Origin: a virus
Length of the DNA stretch: 46,918 nt
Direction: 5' to 3' (one strand)
Virus record (IMG/VR): IMGVR_UViG_3300032676_001246
Coordinates: 1 to 46,918 of that record
Shown: positions 15,059 through 22,302 of the stretch, piece by piece
How positions within the stretch are numbered: position 1 is the first letter of the stretch
How the letters are laid out: each line of letters opens with the position of its first letter
The notes under the pieces: model-generated
Databases searched by the model: none
Told to the model about the DNA's origin: nothing
The model's input: only the letters and a program-made list of their open reading frames with translations
Program-made: the position numbers and the translations under genes

Positions 15059-15420
15059 GTTGGGTCTACTCTAACACCTTTGATAGTACCTTTGCGATAC
15101 TTTAACGTAGTTTTTTTGATTGGCTCTTTAAAAGAATCAACACGAAGAATAATTAACCGAAGTTGTCTATCCGTCATCTTATTCATTCTTCTTAGCGCAT
15201 GAGCTATCTTTAGTATATCATTAAGACTATACCTGCGATCTCCTCCAGGAGTCCTGCTAATTACGATTGGCTCACCGAAAGAATCAAAAAGATATTGCTC
15301 TTTTTGCCTCAATGATTGTGAACTAAGATCAAAAAAAGCAGCAGCCATTGCAACAGTAAACAATGGCTTATCGTCTCGAAGCTTTAAGCTATCCTTCTTT
15401 TTCTTATAGGCTTCGGACAT
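15055..15420 (-). CDS. MerR-type helix-turn-helix protein (121 aa)
   Basis: Residues ~20-80 look like a MerR-type winged helix: FTVAMAAAFFDLSSQSLRQKE as helix-turn-helix and RTPGGDRRYSLNDILKIAHAL as the wing and following helix (G-x-RRYS-x-xDI is the family signature). Both ends are basic. It has no effector-binding domain, so it could be a phage DNA-binding or excision-type protein rather than a sensor. It is cotranscribed with the exonuclease. Confidence 0.65.
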   Translation of the reverse strand: MSEAYKKKKDSLKLRDDKPLFTVAMAAAFFDLSSQSLRQKEQYLFDSFGEPIVISRTPGGDRRYSLNDILKIAHALRRMNKMTDRQLRLIILRVDSFKEPIKKTTLKYRKGTIKGVRVDPT

Positions 15421-16093
15421 AAAAAGCTGAGCGAATCTTCCCAGGCATGGTCGCCTTTACAACCTGTTCCATGCCGATGTTACCTATTTTGAGTTCCTTC
15501 TCGAGGCATTCTTCGTTCAACTGGTATGCCTTCGTTGCCTCAATTAGCTTGCTTCCATCAGGCTTTGTAGTAATAGTCTGAGTCTCTACAATGTTTACTA
15601 CTGATTTGAATTGATCGGTATCTAGAACTTGCTCAAGCAAATCGATATCGATATTGAGTTTACCACCCGTGACTTCCTTCGAAAGCTTGATACCATTCTC
15701 TGGGCTTACAAGGTAACCACTCGTCTCTGAAGGATCGTTGCCAATAGAAGCAATGTTGAGATTGATTACTTCAGTCGCATAAGCCTTCAGAGATGCCTCA
15801 CGGCCTTCTACTATATCCTTCACCCTACGCACAGCAACGAGTTCAGCAGCCAAGGAATCGATCTCTACTGGTGACAATGGCTTTGCAACCTTTGCATCAA
15901 AAGAATACATCAATTCATTCAAGCCATTGATGGCATCTACTGCTATCAGTAGACCTTCTTCGTTGGCACTAGTTCGACGTACGTCAGCTCGGGATTGAGC
16001 CTTGCTGGATTCCCCATAGGTAGGTTCCGTAACCTCCTGAAGGGGAGTAGTAGCGAGTACTTTCTTTTGGGGCATAATGTAGTTTTGCTTCAT
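15404..16093 (-). CDS. Hypothetical protein (229 aa), first gene after strong promoter
   Basis: Starts at an ATG with AAGGA 8 bases upstream. It is polar and mainly helical in the first half (ISSLAAELVAVRRVKDIVEG-like), with mixed alpha/beta in the second half (NIDIDLLEQVLDTDQFKSVV). No catalytic or metal-binding motif was recognised. It is the first gene behind the TTGACA promoter at 16123-16151 and leads the exonuclease/replication operon, so an early replication- or recombination-associated role is plausible. Confidence 0.65.
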   Translation of the reverse strand: MKQNYIMPQKKVLATTPLQEVTEPTYGESSKAQSRADVRRTSANEEGLLIAVDAINGLNELMYSFDAKVAKPLSPVEIDSLAAELVAVRRVKDIVEGREASLKAYATEVINLNIASIGNDPSETSGYLVSPENGIKLSKEVTGGKLNIDIDLLEQVLDTDQFKSVVNIVETQTITTKPDGSKLIEATKAYQLNEECLEKELKIGNIGMEQVVKATMPGKIRSAFYVRSL

Positions 16094-16122
16094 TAGAGTT
16101 GTCCTTACTGTTTATGTTATAA

Positions 16123-16151
16123 ATCTTATCATACCACGATAATGATGTCAA
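16123..16151 (-). promoter_or_regulatory. Strong sigma70-type promoter (TTGACA-N17-TAAGAT)
   Basis: On the minus strand TTGACA (16146-16151) is separated by exactly 17 bases from TAAGAT (16123-16128). Transcription would start near 16116, about 23 bases before the 229-residue gene. This is a near-consensus primary-sigma promoter and would drive the replication operon. Confidence 0.75.
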
Positions 16152-16159
16152 ATAATAAT

Positions 16160-16714
16160 TCATGCTTGTCTTACAACCAGATCAACCGTGTCGATTGTGA
16201 ACAATGGACCACTGACACCGACTGCTGTAACCATAGCACGATTTGCTGCTTCGATCACATCGTTCTTTGTCCAACCGCCCTCGTTACCAAGCGCTCCCAA
16301 AGCTTCACTCTGGCCAGAGCCAATGGCATACCGTGCACTATTGGGAATTGTAACGCCAAACTTTTCATCGATAACAACTAAGTTATCTTCCCATGCCATG
16401 ATGAACGAGCTTTCATACTCTTCCATCTTCACACCGTTATCGAGTAGGGCTTCACGCATCTTAGGAACGACTTCCTTAACAACGAACTCTTCGACAGGAT
16501 AGATGTCTCTGTAGTAAGGCCATGATACATGATACTTAATAACTTGGATATCTCTTAGGTTGCCAGCACCACCGAAAATATAACCTTCGTTGATCTCATC
16601 AACCCAAACTTTGCTATAACCATCACTGTCCTTTGTGTATGGGGTAGAAAGTTCTGAGTCACCTACGATGACAACACCGCTATCAATGGTCAAAGCTGCT
16701 GCGATGACTGTCAT
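16160..16714 (-). CDS. HslV/proteasome-beta-like Ntn hydrolase (184 aa)
   Basis: After removal of Met1 the N-terminal residue would be Thr, the nucleophile of Ntn proteases (M/TVIAAALTID). The core GVVIVGDSE places an Asp at mature residue 18, and SKVW places a Lys at mature residue 34, close to Asp17 and Lys33 of HslV. YIFGGAGNLRD resembles the HslV AGFAGGTAD segment. Length (184) matches HslV (~175). The HslU unfoldase partner is absent from the window. A role in host or phage protein degradation, or in virion maturation, is inference. It is coupled by ATGA overlap to a 41-residue gene upstream. Confidence 0.7.
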   Translation of the reverse strand: MTVIAAALTIDSGVVIVGDSELSTPYTKDSDGYSKVWVDEINEGYIFGGAGNLRDIQVIKYHVSWPYYRDIYPVEEFVVKEVVPKMREALLDNGVKMEEYESSFIMAWEDNLVVIDEKFGVTIPNSARYAIGSGQSEALGALGNEGGWTKNDVIEAANRAMVTAVGVSGPLFTIDTVDLVVRQA

Positions 16715-16836
16715 TGTTCAACCTTTTTAAAGTTCCCATCCCACCCAGTGGCACCTGATAACCAGGCAGCAAATGCTGGGCCCATTTCATCTGGTTGAAT
16801 ATTATGTTTCTTTACAAACGCATCAAATTCATCCAT
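16711..16836 (-). CDS. Small protein coupled to the Ntn hydrolase (41 aa)
   Basis: MDEFDAFVKKHNIQPDEMGP, then AFAAWLSGATGWDGN. The start overlaps the previous TAA (TAATG) and its TGA overlaps the Ntn hydrolase ATG (ATGA), so translation is coupled at both ends. The acidic, Trp-containing sequence has no known motif. Constant coupling with the protease gene suggests a partner or adaptor, which is only inference. Confidence 0.55.
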   Translation of the reverse strand: MDEFDAFVKKHNIQPDEMGPAFAAWLSGATGWDGNFKKVEQ

Positions 16837-17162
16837 TAGTAGTAGTCGTCCTCATCGGTATTGGGCTTTTCTTCCTCAATGAGATCTTCTTCAACACTAA
16901 CGTCATTAGCAGTCTCTTCAACAGTTTCTTCTGTCTTGGGAGACTGTTCAGCAATGAGCTCTTGTACGACCGATGCAAACTGAGGACCTACAACTTGATC
17001 CCACATAGCAGCGAATTGGTCTGATAAAACTTCTGGAGAACCAACCTCATTTTTGTTCATACTAATCTCGCAGCCCACTTCTGGTTTGATCCAGTCCCAT
17101 TCTCCCCTGGCATTCTTTACCTGCAGGGTAGCACCGATGCTTACGCTCAACTTAACTTCCAT
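16836..17162 (-). CDS. Hypothetical acidic-tailed protein (108 aa)
   Basis: The start was placed at the ATG at 17162 (MEVKLSVSIGATLQVKN) because AAGGAG lies 6-7 bases upstream; a slightly longer frame begins with the binding-site codons themselves. The N-terminal ~75 residues look globular with a GEWDW segment; the last ~30 are strongly acidic (VEEDLIEEEKPNTDEDDYY). No function is recognised. Confidence 0.6.
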   Translation of the reverse strand: MEVKLSVSIGATLQVKNARGEWDWIKPEVGCEISMNKNEVGSPEVLSDQFAAMWDQVVGPQFASVVQELIAEQSPKTEETVEETANDVSVEEDLIEEEKPNTDEDDYY

Positions 17163-17490
17163 TGTCTTCTCCTTCATTCAATAGTACCCATTCCATCATA
17201 ACAAGAATTCGGTTTGCTTCTGATAGGATAGCATCATCGATTTCAATGTCATTCGCAACGATTATCTCTAGCAGGTCCGATACAGTTTTTGAAACGCTCT
17301 TTACTGCACGCTCATAAAAAACATATTGGTATTCTTGGCTAAAATTTTGCTCATGTAGAGCATTCTCATTAGCGACTCTTTCTTCTTCTTTTTCCATACT
17401 CTTTCTAGCCATTTCTAGTGTCTTACCCGCTGCAATCATTTCCATGCTAGCACCGAACAAAAATAAGTTTCTCTTAGAACTCTTACGCAT
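17152..17490 (-). CDS. Hypothetical helical protein (112 aa)
   Basis: Basic N-terminus (MRKSSKRN) followed by almost wholly helical, charged sequence (MARKSMEKEEERVANENAL, and a hydrophobic heptad-like C-terminal helix ANRILVMMEWVLLNE), suggesting a coiled coil. AAGGAG lies near the ATG. It is the first gene behind the promoter at 17513-17541. No function is recognised. Confidence 0.6.
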   Translation of the reverse strand: MRKSSKRNLFLFGASMEMIAAGKTLEMARKSMEKEEERVANENALHEQNFSQEYQYVFYERAVKSVSKTVSDLLEIIVANDIEIDDAILSEANRILVMMEWVLLNEGEDNGS

Positions 17491-17512
17491 ACTTTCTCCT
17501 TACTCATAAATA

Positions 17513-17541
17513 ACTATATCATTATTCTTGCTACGTTGCAA
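17513..17541 (-). promoter_or_regulatory. Promoter candidate (TTGCAA-N17-TATAGT)
   Basis: TTGCAA (17536-17541) and TATAGT (17513-17518) on the minus strand are spaced by 17 bases, directly after tRNA-Val and before the 112-residue gene. The start would be near 17506, about 16 bases upstream of that ATG, leaving room for its AAGGAG. Confidence 0.55.
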
Positions 17542-17542
17542 G

Positions 17543-17614
17543 TGGATGATGAGAGGATTGAACTCCCGACCTTCTCGGTGTAAACGAGTTGCTCTACCGC
17601 TGAGCTAATCATCC
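17543..17614 (-). tRNA. tRNA-Val (UAC)
   Basis: Full cloverleaf: acceptor GGATGAT/ATCATCC, D-arm AGCTCAGCGGTAGAGC, anticodon loop TTTACAC giving UAC, T-arm with GTTCAAT. Discriminator A; CCA is not encoded. Last gene of the tRNA group in transcription order. Confidence 0.93.
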
Positions 17615-17615
17615 T

Positions 17616-17690
17616 TGGTGCCTCCACTCAGACTCGAACTGAGATCCCAGGGTTAGAACTCCTTTGCACTATCCCTTGTGCTATAGAGGC
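17616..17690 (-). tRNA. tRNA-Arg (UCU), with encoded CCA
   Basis: Acceptor GCCTCTA/TGGAGGC, D-arm GCAC/GTGC, perfect T-stem CTCAG/CTGAG with TTCGAGT loop, discriminator A then CCA encoded in DNA. The anticodon loop GTTCTAA gives UCU. The anticodon stem AAGGA/CCCTG has two mismatches at its ends, weaker than in the other tRNAs, so this one may be degenerating. Confidence 0.8.
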
Positions 17691-17697
17691 ATGTGAT

Positions 17698-17997
17698 CTA
17701 ATAAATAAGATCGTCCAACTCTTCTAGTGTACCATAGTTAACCACTTCATAGCCATTAAAAGACTCTCCTAGAATGCCTTCTACTGATTCATAAACAGCT
17801 CTCCATGCTGGAATCTTACGGATTCGTGCATAATCCTCTTCAGTCAGAGCAGAAGGGTTAGGTACACGATTTATTGCTGATTTGAATGTGTGCCCCTGGC
17901 AAAAACGACCTTGAGATCTTTTCTCCTTTTTTGTAATAATAGTCCCACAACCACATTGGCACAAACGTGGTTCAATTTTTACCCAAGTAGTTGGCAT
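17698..17997 (-). CDS. Cys-rich zinc-binding-like protein (99 aa)
   Basis: CQCGCG near residues 13-18 and FCQGH near 33-37 form a plausible zinc knuckle of the kind seen in small actinophage DNA- or RNA-binding proteins. The C-terminal half (ALTEEDYARIRKIPAWRAVYE) is helical and acidic. It lies between tRNA-Arg and the membrane protein gene, and its ATG overlaps the upstream TAA. Confidence 0.6.
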   Translation of the reverse strand: MPTTWVKIEPRLCQCGCGTIITKKEKRSQGRFCQGHTFKSAINRVPNPSALTEEDYARIRKIPAWRAVYESVEGILGESFNGYEVVNYGTLEELDDLIY

Positions 17998-18293
17998 TAG
18001 TGCTTCACTCCGTGTTCTTCGTCAAACTTCTTGTGTTCCTTGTGCCAGATTCGCTTACCCCAAGAGATGCCCACAAACAAGATCACCAAGTCTTCTAGGG
18101 TTGAATAGAACAGTTCAGCGGTAGCATGTGGTGCATCCGTGATCAGTCCCACTGCTTTCTGGAAGTATCCAGCTTTATCAGTTTGCTCACCAATCCATTG
18201 TGGATGGATAAGATGAACAGCTCCAATAATAGATAATAAGATTATAATTACAATCACTGGTACTGCGATAAAAAACTTATTCTTACTCTGCAT
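17997..18293 (-). CDS. Small membrane protein (98 aa)
   Basis: A hydrophobic helix at ~7-28 (FFIAVPVIVIIILLSIIGAV) and a second weaker one at ~65-82 (LEDLVILFVGISWG), with a charged His/Lys-rich C-terminus (WHKEHKKFDEEHGVKH). This two-helix layout with a basic tail resembles some holins, but position among tRNA genes gives no support, so it stays a membrane protein of unknown role. Confidence 0.6.
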   Translation of the reverse strand: MQSKNKFFIAVPVIVIIILLSIIGAVHLIHPQWIGEQTDKAGYFQKAVGLITDAPHATAELFYSTLEDLVILFVGISWGKRIWHKEHKKFDEEHGVKH

Positions 18294-18307
18294 ACTTTTT
18301 CTTTCTA

Positions 18308-18541
18308 CTAGTTGGTATCAAAGATATTAATATCAATTCCATTTGCACGTAAAACGTTTAATGCTTCCTCATAATAAGGATTACTCAACGTGCTTGCTGC
18401 CGGAGCAGCTCCCTTAAGCACACTTTTGATCCACATACTATTAACATCATAGTTGTTAAATGCTGCAACGAGCTTCGGTTCAGCAGGAATCTTACACAAT
18501 TCTAGCATAATCGTCGCTGCTTGTTTTAATGTCATTGCCAT
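18308..18541 (-). CDS. Hypothetical protein (77 aa)
   Basis: AAGGAG precedes the ATG by 5 bases. The sequence is soluble and helical (LKQAATIMLELCKIPAEPKL) with a conserved-looking SNPYYEEALNVLRANGIDI segment at the C-terminus. It sits between tRNA-Leu and the membrane protein gene. No motif is recognised. Confidence 0.6.
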   Translation of the reverse strand: MAMTLKQAATIMLELCKIPAEPKLVAAFNNYDVNSMWIKSVLKGAAPAASTLSNPYYEEALNVLRANGIDINIFDTN

Positions 18542-18554
18542 ACTATCTCCTTAG

Positions 18555-18628
18555 TACCCTGAGTGGGACTCGAACCCACACTTGGGGCGTTTTAAGCGCC
18601 CTTCCTCTGCCAATTGGGATATCAGGGC
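18555..18628 (-). tRNA. tRNA with UAA anticodon (Leu), short variable arm
   Basis: Acceptor GCCCTGA/TCAGGGT, anticodon stem GGGCG/CGCCC with loop CTTAAAA (UAA, reading UUA), T-stem GTGGG/CCCAC, discriminator A. The variable loop is only five bases, whereas bacterial leucine tRNAs normally have a long class II variable arm. The amino acid it carries is therefore less certain than its anticodon. Confidence 0.85.
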
Positions 18629-18673
18629 TTATACAAAAACCATCATACCAGATAACAACCTTATCATACTACG

Positions 18674-18744
18674 TGCCCCCGGAGAGAATCGAACTCCCGT
18701 CACAAGATTACAAGTCTAGTGTACTACCACTGTACTACAAGGGC
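18674..18744 (-). tRNA. tRNA-Thr (UGU)
   Basis: Acceptor GCCCTTG/CGGGGGC, D-arm GTACAGTGGTAGTAC, anticodon loop CTTGTAA (UGU), T-arm GGGAG TTCGATT CTCTC. No CCA encoded. Confidence 0.9.
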
Positions 18745-18751
18745 TACTGCG

Positions 18752-18826
18752 TCGGGTAGGAGGGATTCGAACCCCCGACCCTCTGGACCCAAACCAGATG
18801 CGCTGACCAAGCTGCGCTACTACCCG
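18752..18826 (-). tRNA. tRNA-Pro (UGG)
   Basis: Acceptor CGGGTAG/CTACCCG, D-arm GCGCAGCTTGGTCAGCGC, anticodon loop TTTGGGT (UGG) in a perfect stem TCTGG/CCAGA, T-arm GGGGGTTCGAATCCC. The C1 start is the usual proline tRNA feature. Confidence 0.93.
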
Positions 18827-18891
18827 TTGTTGGGAAGTTTAATCTCATTCCCAGGAGCTTGCTGCATCTACGGTATTTGCTTCGTTCGGAG

Positions 18892-18964
18892 TGCTCCCAG
18901 TTGGGCTCGAACCAACGACCTTGGGATTAAAAGTCCCCTGCTCTTCCAACTGAGCTATAGGAGC
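18892..18964 (-). tRNA. tRNA-Lys (UUU)
   Basis: Acceptor GCTCCTA/TGGGAGC, D-arm GCTCAGTTGGAAGAGC, anticodon loop CTTTTAA (UUU) in stem GGGA/TCCC, T-arm GTTGG TTCGAGC CCAAC. First tRNA in transcription order. The 65-base spacer to tRNA-Pro holds a short TGGGAA/TTCCCA hairpin and nothing else recognised. Confidence 0.93.
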
Positions 18965-18970
18965 AGAGCA

Positions 18971-19165
18971 TCATTTGCTAATGTCCCAATCTTCTAGACT
19001 ACCCAATCGTACCATATGGGCGCATGGGTCTTCACCATATTCTTCCCATGCTTTTTGTTCACTTTCATGCATTGGGACAAGATCATGAGTATTACAAAAT
19101 TGTTCTGAGCAATAACCATGCTCTTCACCATATTCTAACCACTCATCAAAAGTCATTCGAAACAT
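18971..19165 (-). CDS. Small acidic protein (64 aa)
   Basis: MFRMTFDEWLEYGEEHGYCS with CS...FCNTH and a C-terminal DPCAHMVRLGS. AAGGAAC lies about 8 bases before the ATG, which directly follows the TAA of the GT17-like gene. Such short Cys/His-containing acidic proteins are widespread in actinophages. The role is unknown. Confidence 0.6.
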   Translation of the reverse strand: MFRMTFDEWLEYGEEHGYCSEQFCNTHDLVPMHESEQKAWEEYGEDPCAHMVRLGSLEDWDISK

Positions 19166-19951
19166 TTAAAGTTCCTTAATATATTTGTTGTACTTAACTT
19201 TGTTGTCTCTAATATACTTTGGGTATGAGTCGTTGTCAAGTTCAACTAACTGAAGTTGAAAACCTCTTCCAAGAGTATCTGTATTATTTTCATAATGGTA
19301 CTCGAGGTTGCTCTTGACATTATCTATGTCGAATTCAGTATGAGCGAATGCTTCAATCTTATTCTTTATAAATTCTGGGTCACCAATATATGTCCAATGC
19401 CATCCACCATTTGGTATATGAATAGAATTGTCATCTAATCTAAGACCAGTGGCCCAGAATCCATCGCGACGATATTCAGCTACACTGCATGCTTTTGCCT
19501 TCGACCAAACACCCTCGCCAAGATTTTGATTATTTAAATAATATTGATGGACCACCATGTCGAATGCATAGGTGAAATCAGGATCAAAGTTATCTCTCAA
19601 GAATTTAACAGCAATTGGGTTTGGAATCTCATCAAGGTCAGTGATTAGAACGATATCATCATCATCGTATTCAGAGAGATCAATGATCAGATCTCTTTGA
19701 TAATTCTCTCGACCCCATTCCTGCGTAGCTATTGATCTACCCATTATATCTTTGGGGAAATCAATAGCTACTACAGAATGTTTTGGGTGCTGGATTGTGT
19801 TGGCTAGCATTGGTTTATCAATGCCTGTGAACGTCTGTGATGCTTCTACCGTATAGAACTTATCAACTACATCTTCTAGGATGCCTAGACGCAATTCAAG
19901 GATATGCGTCTCATTCCAGAATGGTGTGATGCTAACTACACGGCGTGGCAT
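19166..19951 (-). CDS. GT17-like glycosyltransferase (261 aa)
   Basis: The pattern ITPFWNETHILELRLGILED, VEASQTFTG, ENYQRDLI and LITDLDEIPNP (the metal-binding DxD) followed by FDMVVHQYYLN is that of glycosyltransferase family 17 (beta-1,4-GlcNAc transferases of N-glycans and bacterial homologues). Fold GT-A, cytoplasmic, acceptor unknown. It is the last of three consecutive glycosyltransferase genes, with a TAATG overlap, so they probably build one glycan. Confidence 0.8.
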   Translation of the reverse strand: MPRRVVSITPFWNETHILELRLGILEDVVDKFYTVEASQTFTGIDKPMLANTIQHPKHSVVAIDFPKDIMGRSIATQEWGRENYQRDLIIDLSEYDDDDIVLITDLDEIPNPIAVKFLRDNFDPDFTYAFDMVVHQYYLNNQNLGEGVWSKAKACSVAEYRRDGFWATGLRLDDNSIHIPNGGWHWTYIGDPEFIKNKIEAFAHTEFDIDNVKSNLEYHYENNTDTLGRGFQLQLVELDNDSYPKYIRDNKVKYNKYIKEL

Positions 19952-21222
19952 TACTTTTGTGCCTTGAACTTTCGCGCTGTTCGGGCCTTATTGGTTGCCT
20001 TATTGAATACATTGGTCCACTGCTTGCAAACTTTATCCCAAGTATTGTCTAGAATCCATGCGTGAGCATTCTCTGTTCTAAGAGCAGCTTCCTCTGGGTG
20101 TTCCATGATGTACTTGATTGTTTCAGCAGCCTCTTCTACATCCATCAGAGGGCGCATACGCTCATTGTCATTCTCTTTGATCACCCAGTGGGTAGGCGTA
20201 TGACCGCTGCTAATTCTCCAACCACGATCATCTCCAAGAATCTCTGGCAAAGATGTGTTGTTAGGGGCCACGACAGGGAGCTTAGTAGCCATAGCTTCAG
20301 TGATGCTTAGACCCCATCCTTCACCATGCGTTGTGGTCAAGTAAAGATCACTTGCATTGTAGATCTGGTTGAGGAATTCGATTGGGAACCCACTGTGAGC
20401 ACCAAACTGCTGCGGGTTGGGAATCGTGAAGTCCTTATCAGGGACCACACCAATAGCACTAGCCATCTTCATGATGCTACCACCGAAATCAGTCTCCTGC
20501 ATATGCATATAAAGGAATGCGTCCTCGACACCAATATTACGGAGCTGCTTCAGAATCATAAGGCTACGTGATACATCCTTACGACCCTGGTTGCGGTTCA
20601 CATTGGTAATGATGAACTTATCTTTTACAGCAGAGAAAATCTCTTCTTTAACGCGTTTCTTACCCTCTGGTGACAGCGGGAAGAAGTTACTGGTATTTGT
20701 GCCGTGGTAAATAACGTCTTGCTTATCAGCAGCTGAACCAATGTACTTCCGGCTCTCATTCTTAGCATATTCAGTGTACGCTACGGGGAAGTCAAAAGCT
20801 GCCACACACTGCTTAACCCAGTCTTCCTGTGGTGTGCAGTCGAATGGGTAGTAGTAGATTGTTGAAAAGGTCTCAGGCTTTGTACGCTGGAGTTCTAGAA
20901 TCTGGGGGACAATAGGTTGAACAATGAAAGTATCCTGAACGATGAATACGATGTCATAGTCACGCTGAGCGAGCAAGTCTAAGAATACTTGACGACCAAA
21001 AACGTCCCCATAAGGCCCTTGTGTACGAAGAGCACTGATTGCTGGCCATAGGTTACCTGGCCATAGTGTGGTGTCGTATGGACCACCATCGTAGTTGACT
21101 CCTACGACATCGATCTCATAGCTACCAGACTTATTGATTTCTCCCATAATGTTTTTCATTACGGTACCGAAGCCTGTGCTACACGCGTAGTCACCCCAGG
21201 CTAATACTCTAATCTTGCTCAC
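19951..21222 (-). CDS. Glycosyltransferase, GT4-like (GT-B fold) (423 aa)
   Basis: RVLAWGDYACSTGFGTVMKN near the N-terminus and SDLYLTTTHGEGWGLSITEAMA near 290-330 with the E-x7-E type nucleotide-sugar site identify a GT-B retaining glycosyltransferase. The start was set at the GTG at 21222, which overlaps the upstream TGA (GTGA) and has GGAG 6 bases before it; the frame is open four codons further. Donor and acceptor are unknown. Confidence 0.8.
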   Translation of the reverse strand: MSKIRVLAWGDYACSTGFGTVMKNIMGEINKSGSYEIDVVGVNYDGGPYDTTLWPGNLWPAISALRTQGPYGDVFGRQVFLDLLAQRDYDIVFIVQDTFIVQPIVPQILELQRTKPETFSTIYYYPFDCTPQEDWVKQCVAAFDFPVAYTEYAKNESRKYIGSAADKQDVIYHGTNTSNFFPLSPEGKKRVKEEIFSAVKDKFIITNVNRNQGRKDVSRSLMILKQLRNIGVEDAFLYMHMQETDFGGSIMKMASAIGVVPDKDFTIPNPQQFGAHSGFPIEFLNQIYNASDLYLTTTHGEGWGLSITEAMATKLPVVAPNNTSLPEILGDDRGWRISSGHTPTHWVIKENDNERMRPLMDVEEAAETIKYIMEHPEEAALRTENAHAWILDNTWDKVCKQWTNVFNKATNKARTARKFKAQK

Positions 21223-21911
21223 AACGGTCTCCACTCTTTTGGACTTAGACTATTATCATTATACGGGTTAACGTAAGTCTCATGCAAGTCTTTCTTAGCA
21301 CTACCCCACTTTTTTACGAAGTATTCTCCACTCTTCATAGAGTTGAGAGGGAGGTTTAACTTCTGCGTAGTTTGATGACGCAAGTGCACGTATGGAACAA
21401 CTGTTTGTAAAGTCTTGTACCCAAGCAAGTGCATACGGTATTTCATGTCTGCATCTTCCCACCAAGCTGGGTCAAAGTTCTCATCAAAAGTCCCACACTT
21501 GTCGAAGAAGTCTGGCTTGATAGCAAAGCAGGAGAACGATTGATCTTCTGGGTTAGTAATGTCTAGGTCCCATCCATCACCGAACAGGATATCACTGGGA
21601 TCGGTTAGACCGTCGAGCACGTCCACTGGGAATGCCATTACATACTTGTCATCCATATCAAGTACATTCTCCGCAAGACGGTCAATGGTTTTTGGACCAA
21701 ACATTGCATCATCGTTGCTTACAATAATGACATCGCAGTCTGCTGCAATAGCTTGTCGGATGCCACGGTTCCATGCTGCTGCGAGTGGCACCTGGACTCG
21801 ATATTGTGGCTGAATAAAGACCTTTAGATCGTGTTCACTCTCCGCACTATAGACAAGATCGATTGCCTGCTCAAAAATATTTAGAACTGGAACGATTAAA
21901 CCAATTTTCAT
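21219..21911 (-). CDS. Glycosyltransferase, GT2-like (GT-A fold) (230 aa)
   Basis: IGLIVPVLNIFEQAIDLVYS at the start, AAAWNRGIRQAI, VIIVSNDDAMFGP (metal-binding DD), and PAWWEDADMKYRMHLLGYK (ED motif of GT2) are typical of GT2 enzymes. The ATG overlaps the WhiB TGA (ATGA). It leads the glycosyltransferase trio after the WhiB-like gene. Confidence 0.8.
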   Translation of the reverse strand: MKIGLIVPVLNIFEQAIDLVYSAESEHDLKVFIQPQYRVQVPLAAAWNRGIRQAIAADCDVIIVSNDDAMFGPKTIDRLAENVLDMDDKYVMAFPVDVLDGLTDPSDILFGDGWDLDITNPEDQSFSCFAIKPDFFDKCGTFDENFDPAWWEDADMKYRMHLLGYKTLQTVVPYVHLRHQTTQKLNLPLNSMKSGEYFVKKWGSAKKDLHETYVNPYNDNSLSPKEWRPL

Positions 21912-22276
21912 ACTTCATCCTTAACTGTAGTCTTTCTACCACGCCCTTGAATCTTAACTGGATGGTAGGTTTCTTTGATTGTTTCAATTACTTGGTCTCT
22001 AATGAACTCTGAGTTCAATGTAACCAATTCGATGCCAAGTTCTTTGCGCATCTTTCTACGTTCAGTAGTGCCGGTCCCTGCCCAATAGCCATATTCTTCA
22101 TACTTAAGAGAATAATCTAGACAAGATGAACTAACTGGGCAGCTATTGCAGATAGCTAGGGTTTCTTTCAAAAACACTTTGCCATGTTTTGGATAGAAAG
22201 CATCATAATCTTCTGATGACATAGATGCGCAAGCAGCATCTTTTTGCCATTTCAGGTCAAGTGTATTTAGTTCCAT
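21908..22276 (-). CDS. whiB: WhiB-family transcriptional regulator (122 aa)
   Basis: Four cysteines at 16, 43, 46 and 52 (C...CNSC-x5-C) form the [4Fe-4S] site, followed by EYGYWAGTGTTERR at 62-74, a variant of the G(V/I)WGG turn. A basic C-terminal tail (KIQGRGRKTTVK) would bind DNA. WhiB proteins bind primary sigma region 4 and occur in Actinobacteria and their phages, so this is the best host marker here. The long structured leader upstream may regulate it. No clear ribosome binding site precedes the ATG. Confidence 0.92.
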   Translation of the reverse strand: MELNTLDLKWQKDAACASMSSEDYDAFYPKHGKVFLKETLAICNSCPVSSSCLDYSLKYEEYGYWAGTGTTERRKMRKELGIELVTLNSEFIRDQVIETIKETYHPVKIQGRGRKTTVKDEV

Positions 22277-22302
22277 AATATTTATGTGGAAGCAGTAGCT
22301 GT

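Noticed and set aside
18555-18628. Ochre suppressor tRNA
   Set aside because: The anticodon is UAA, which reads UUA; a UAA stop would need UUA.
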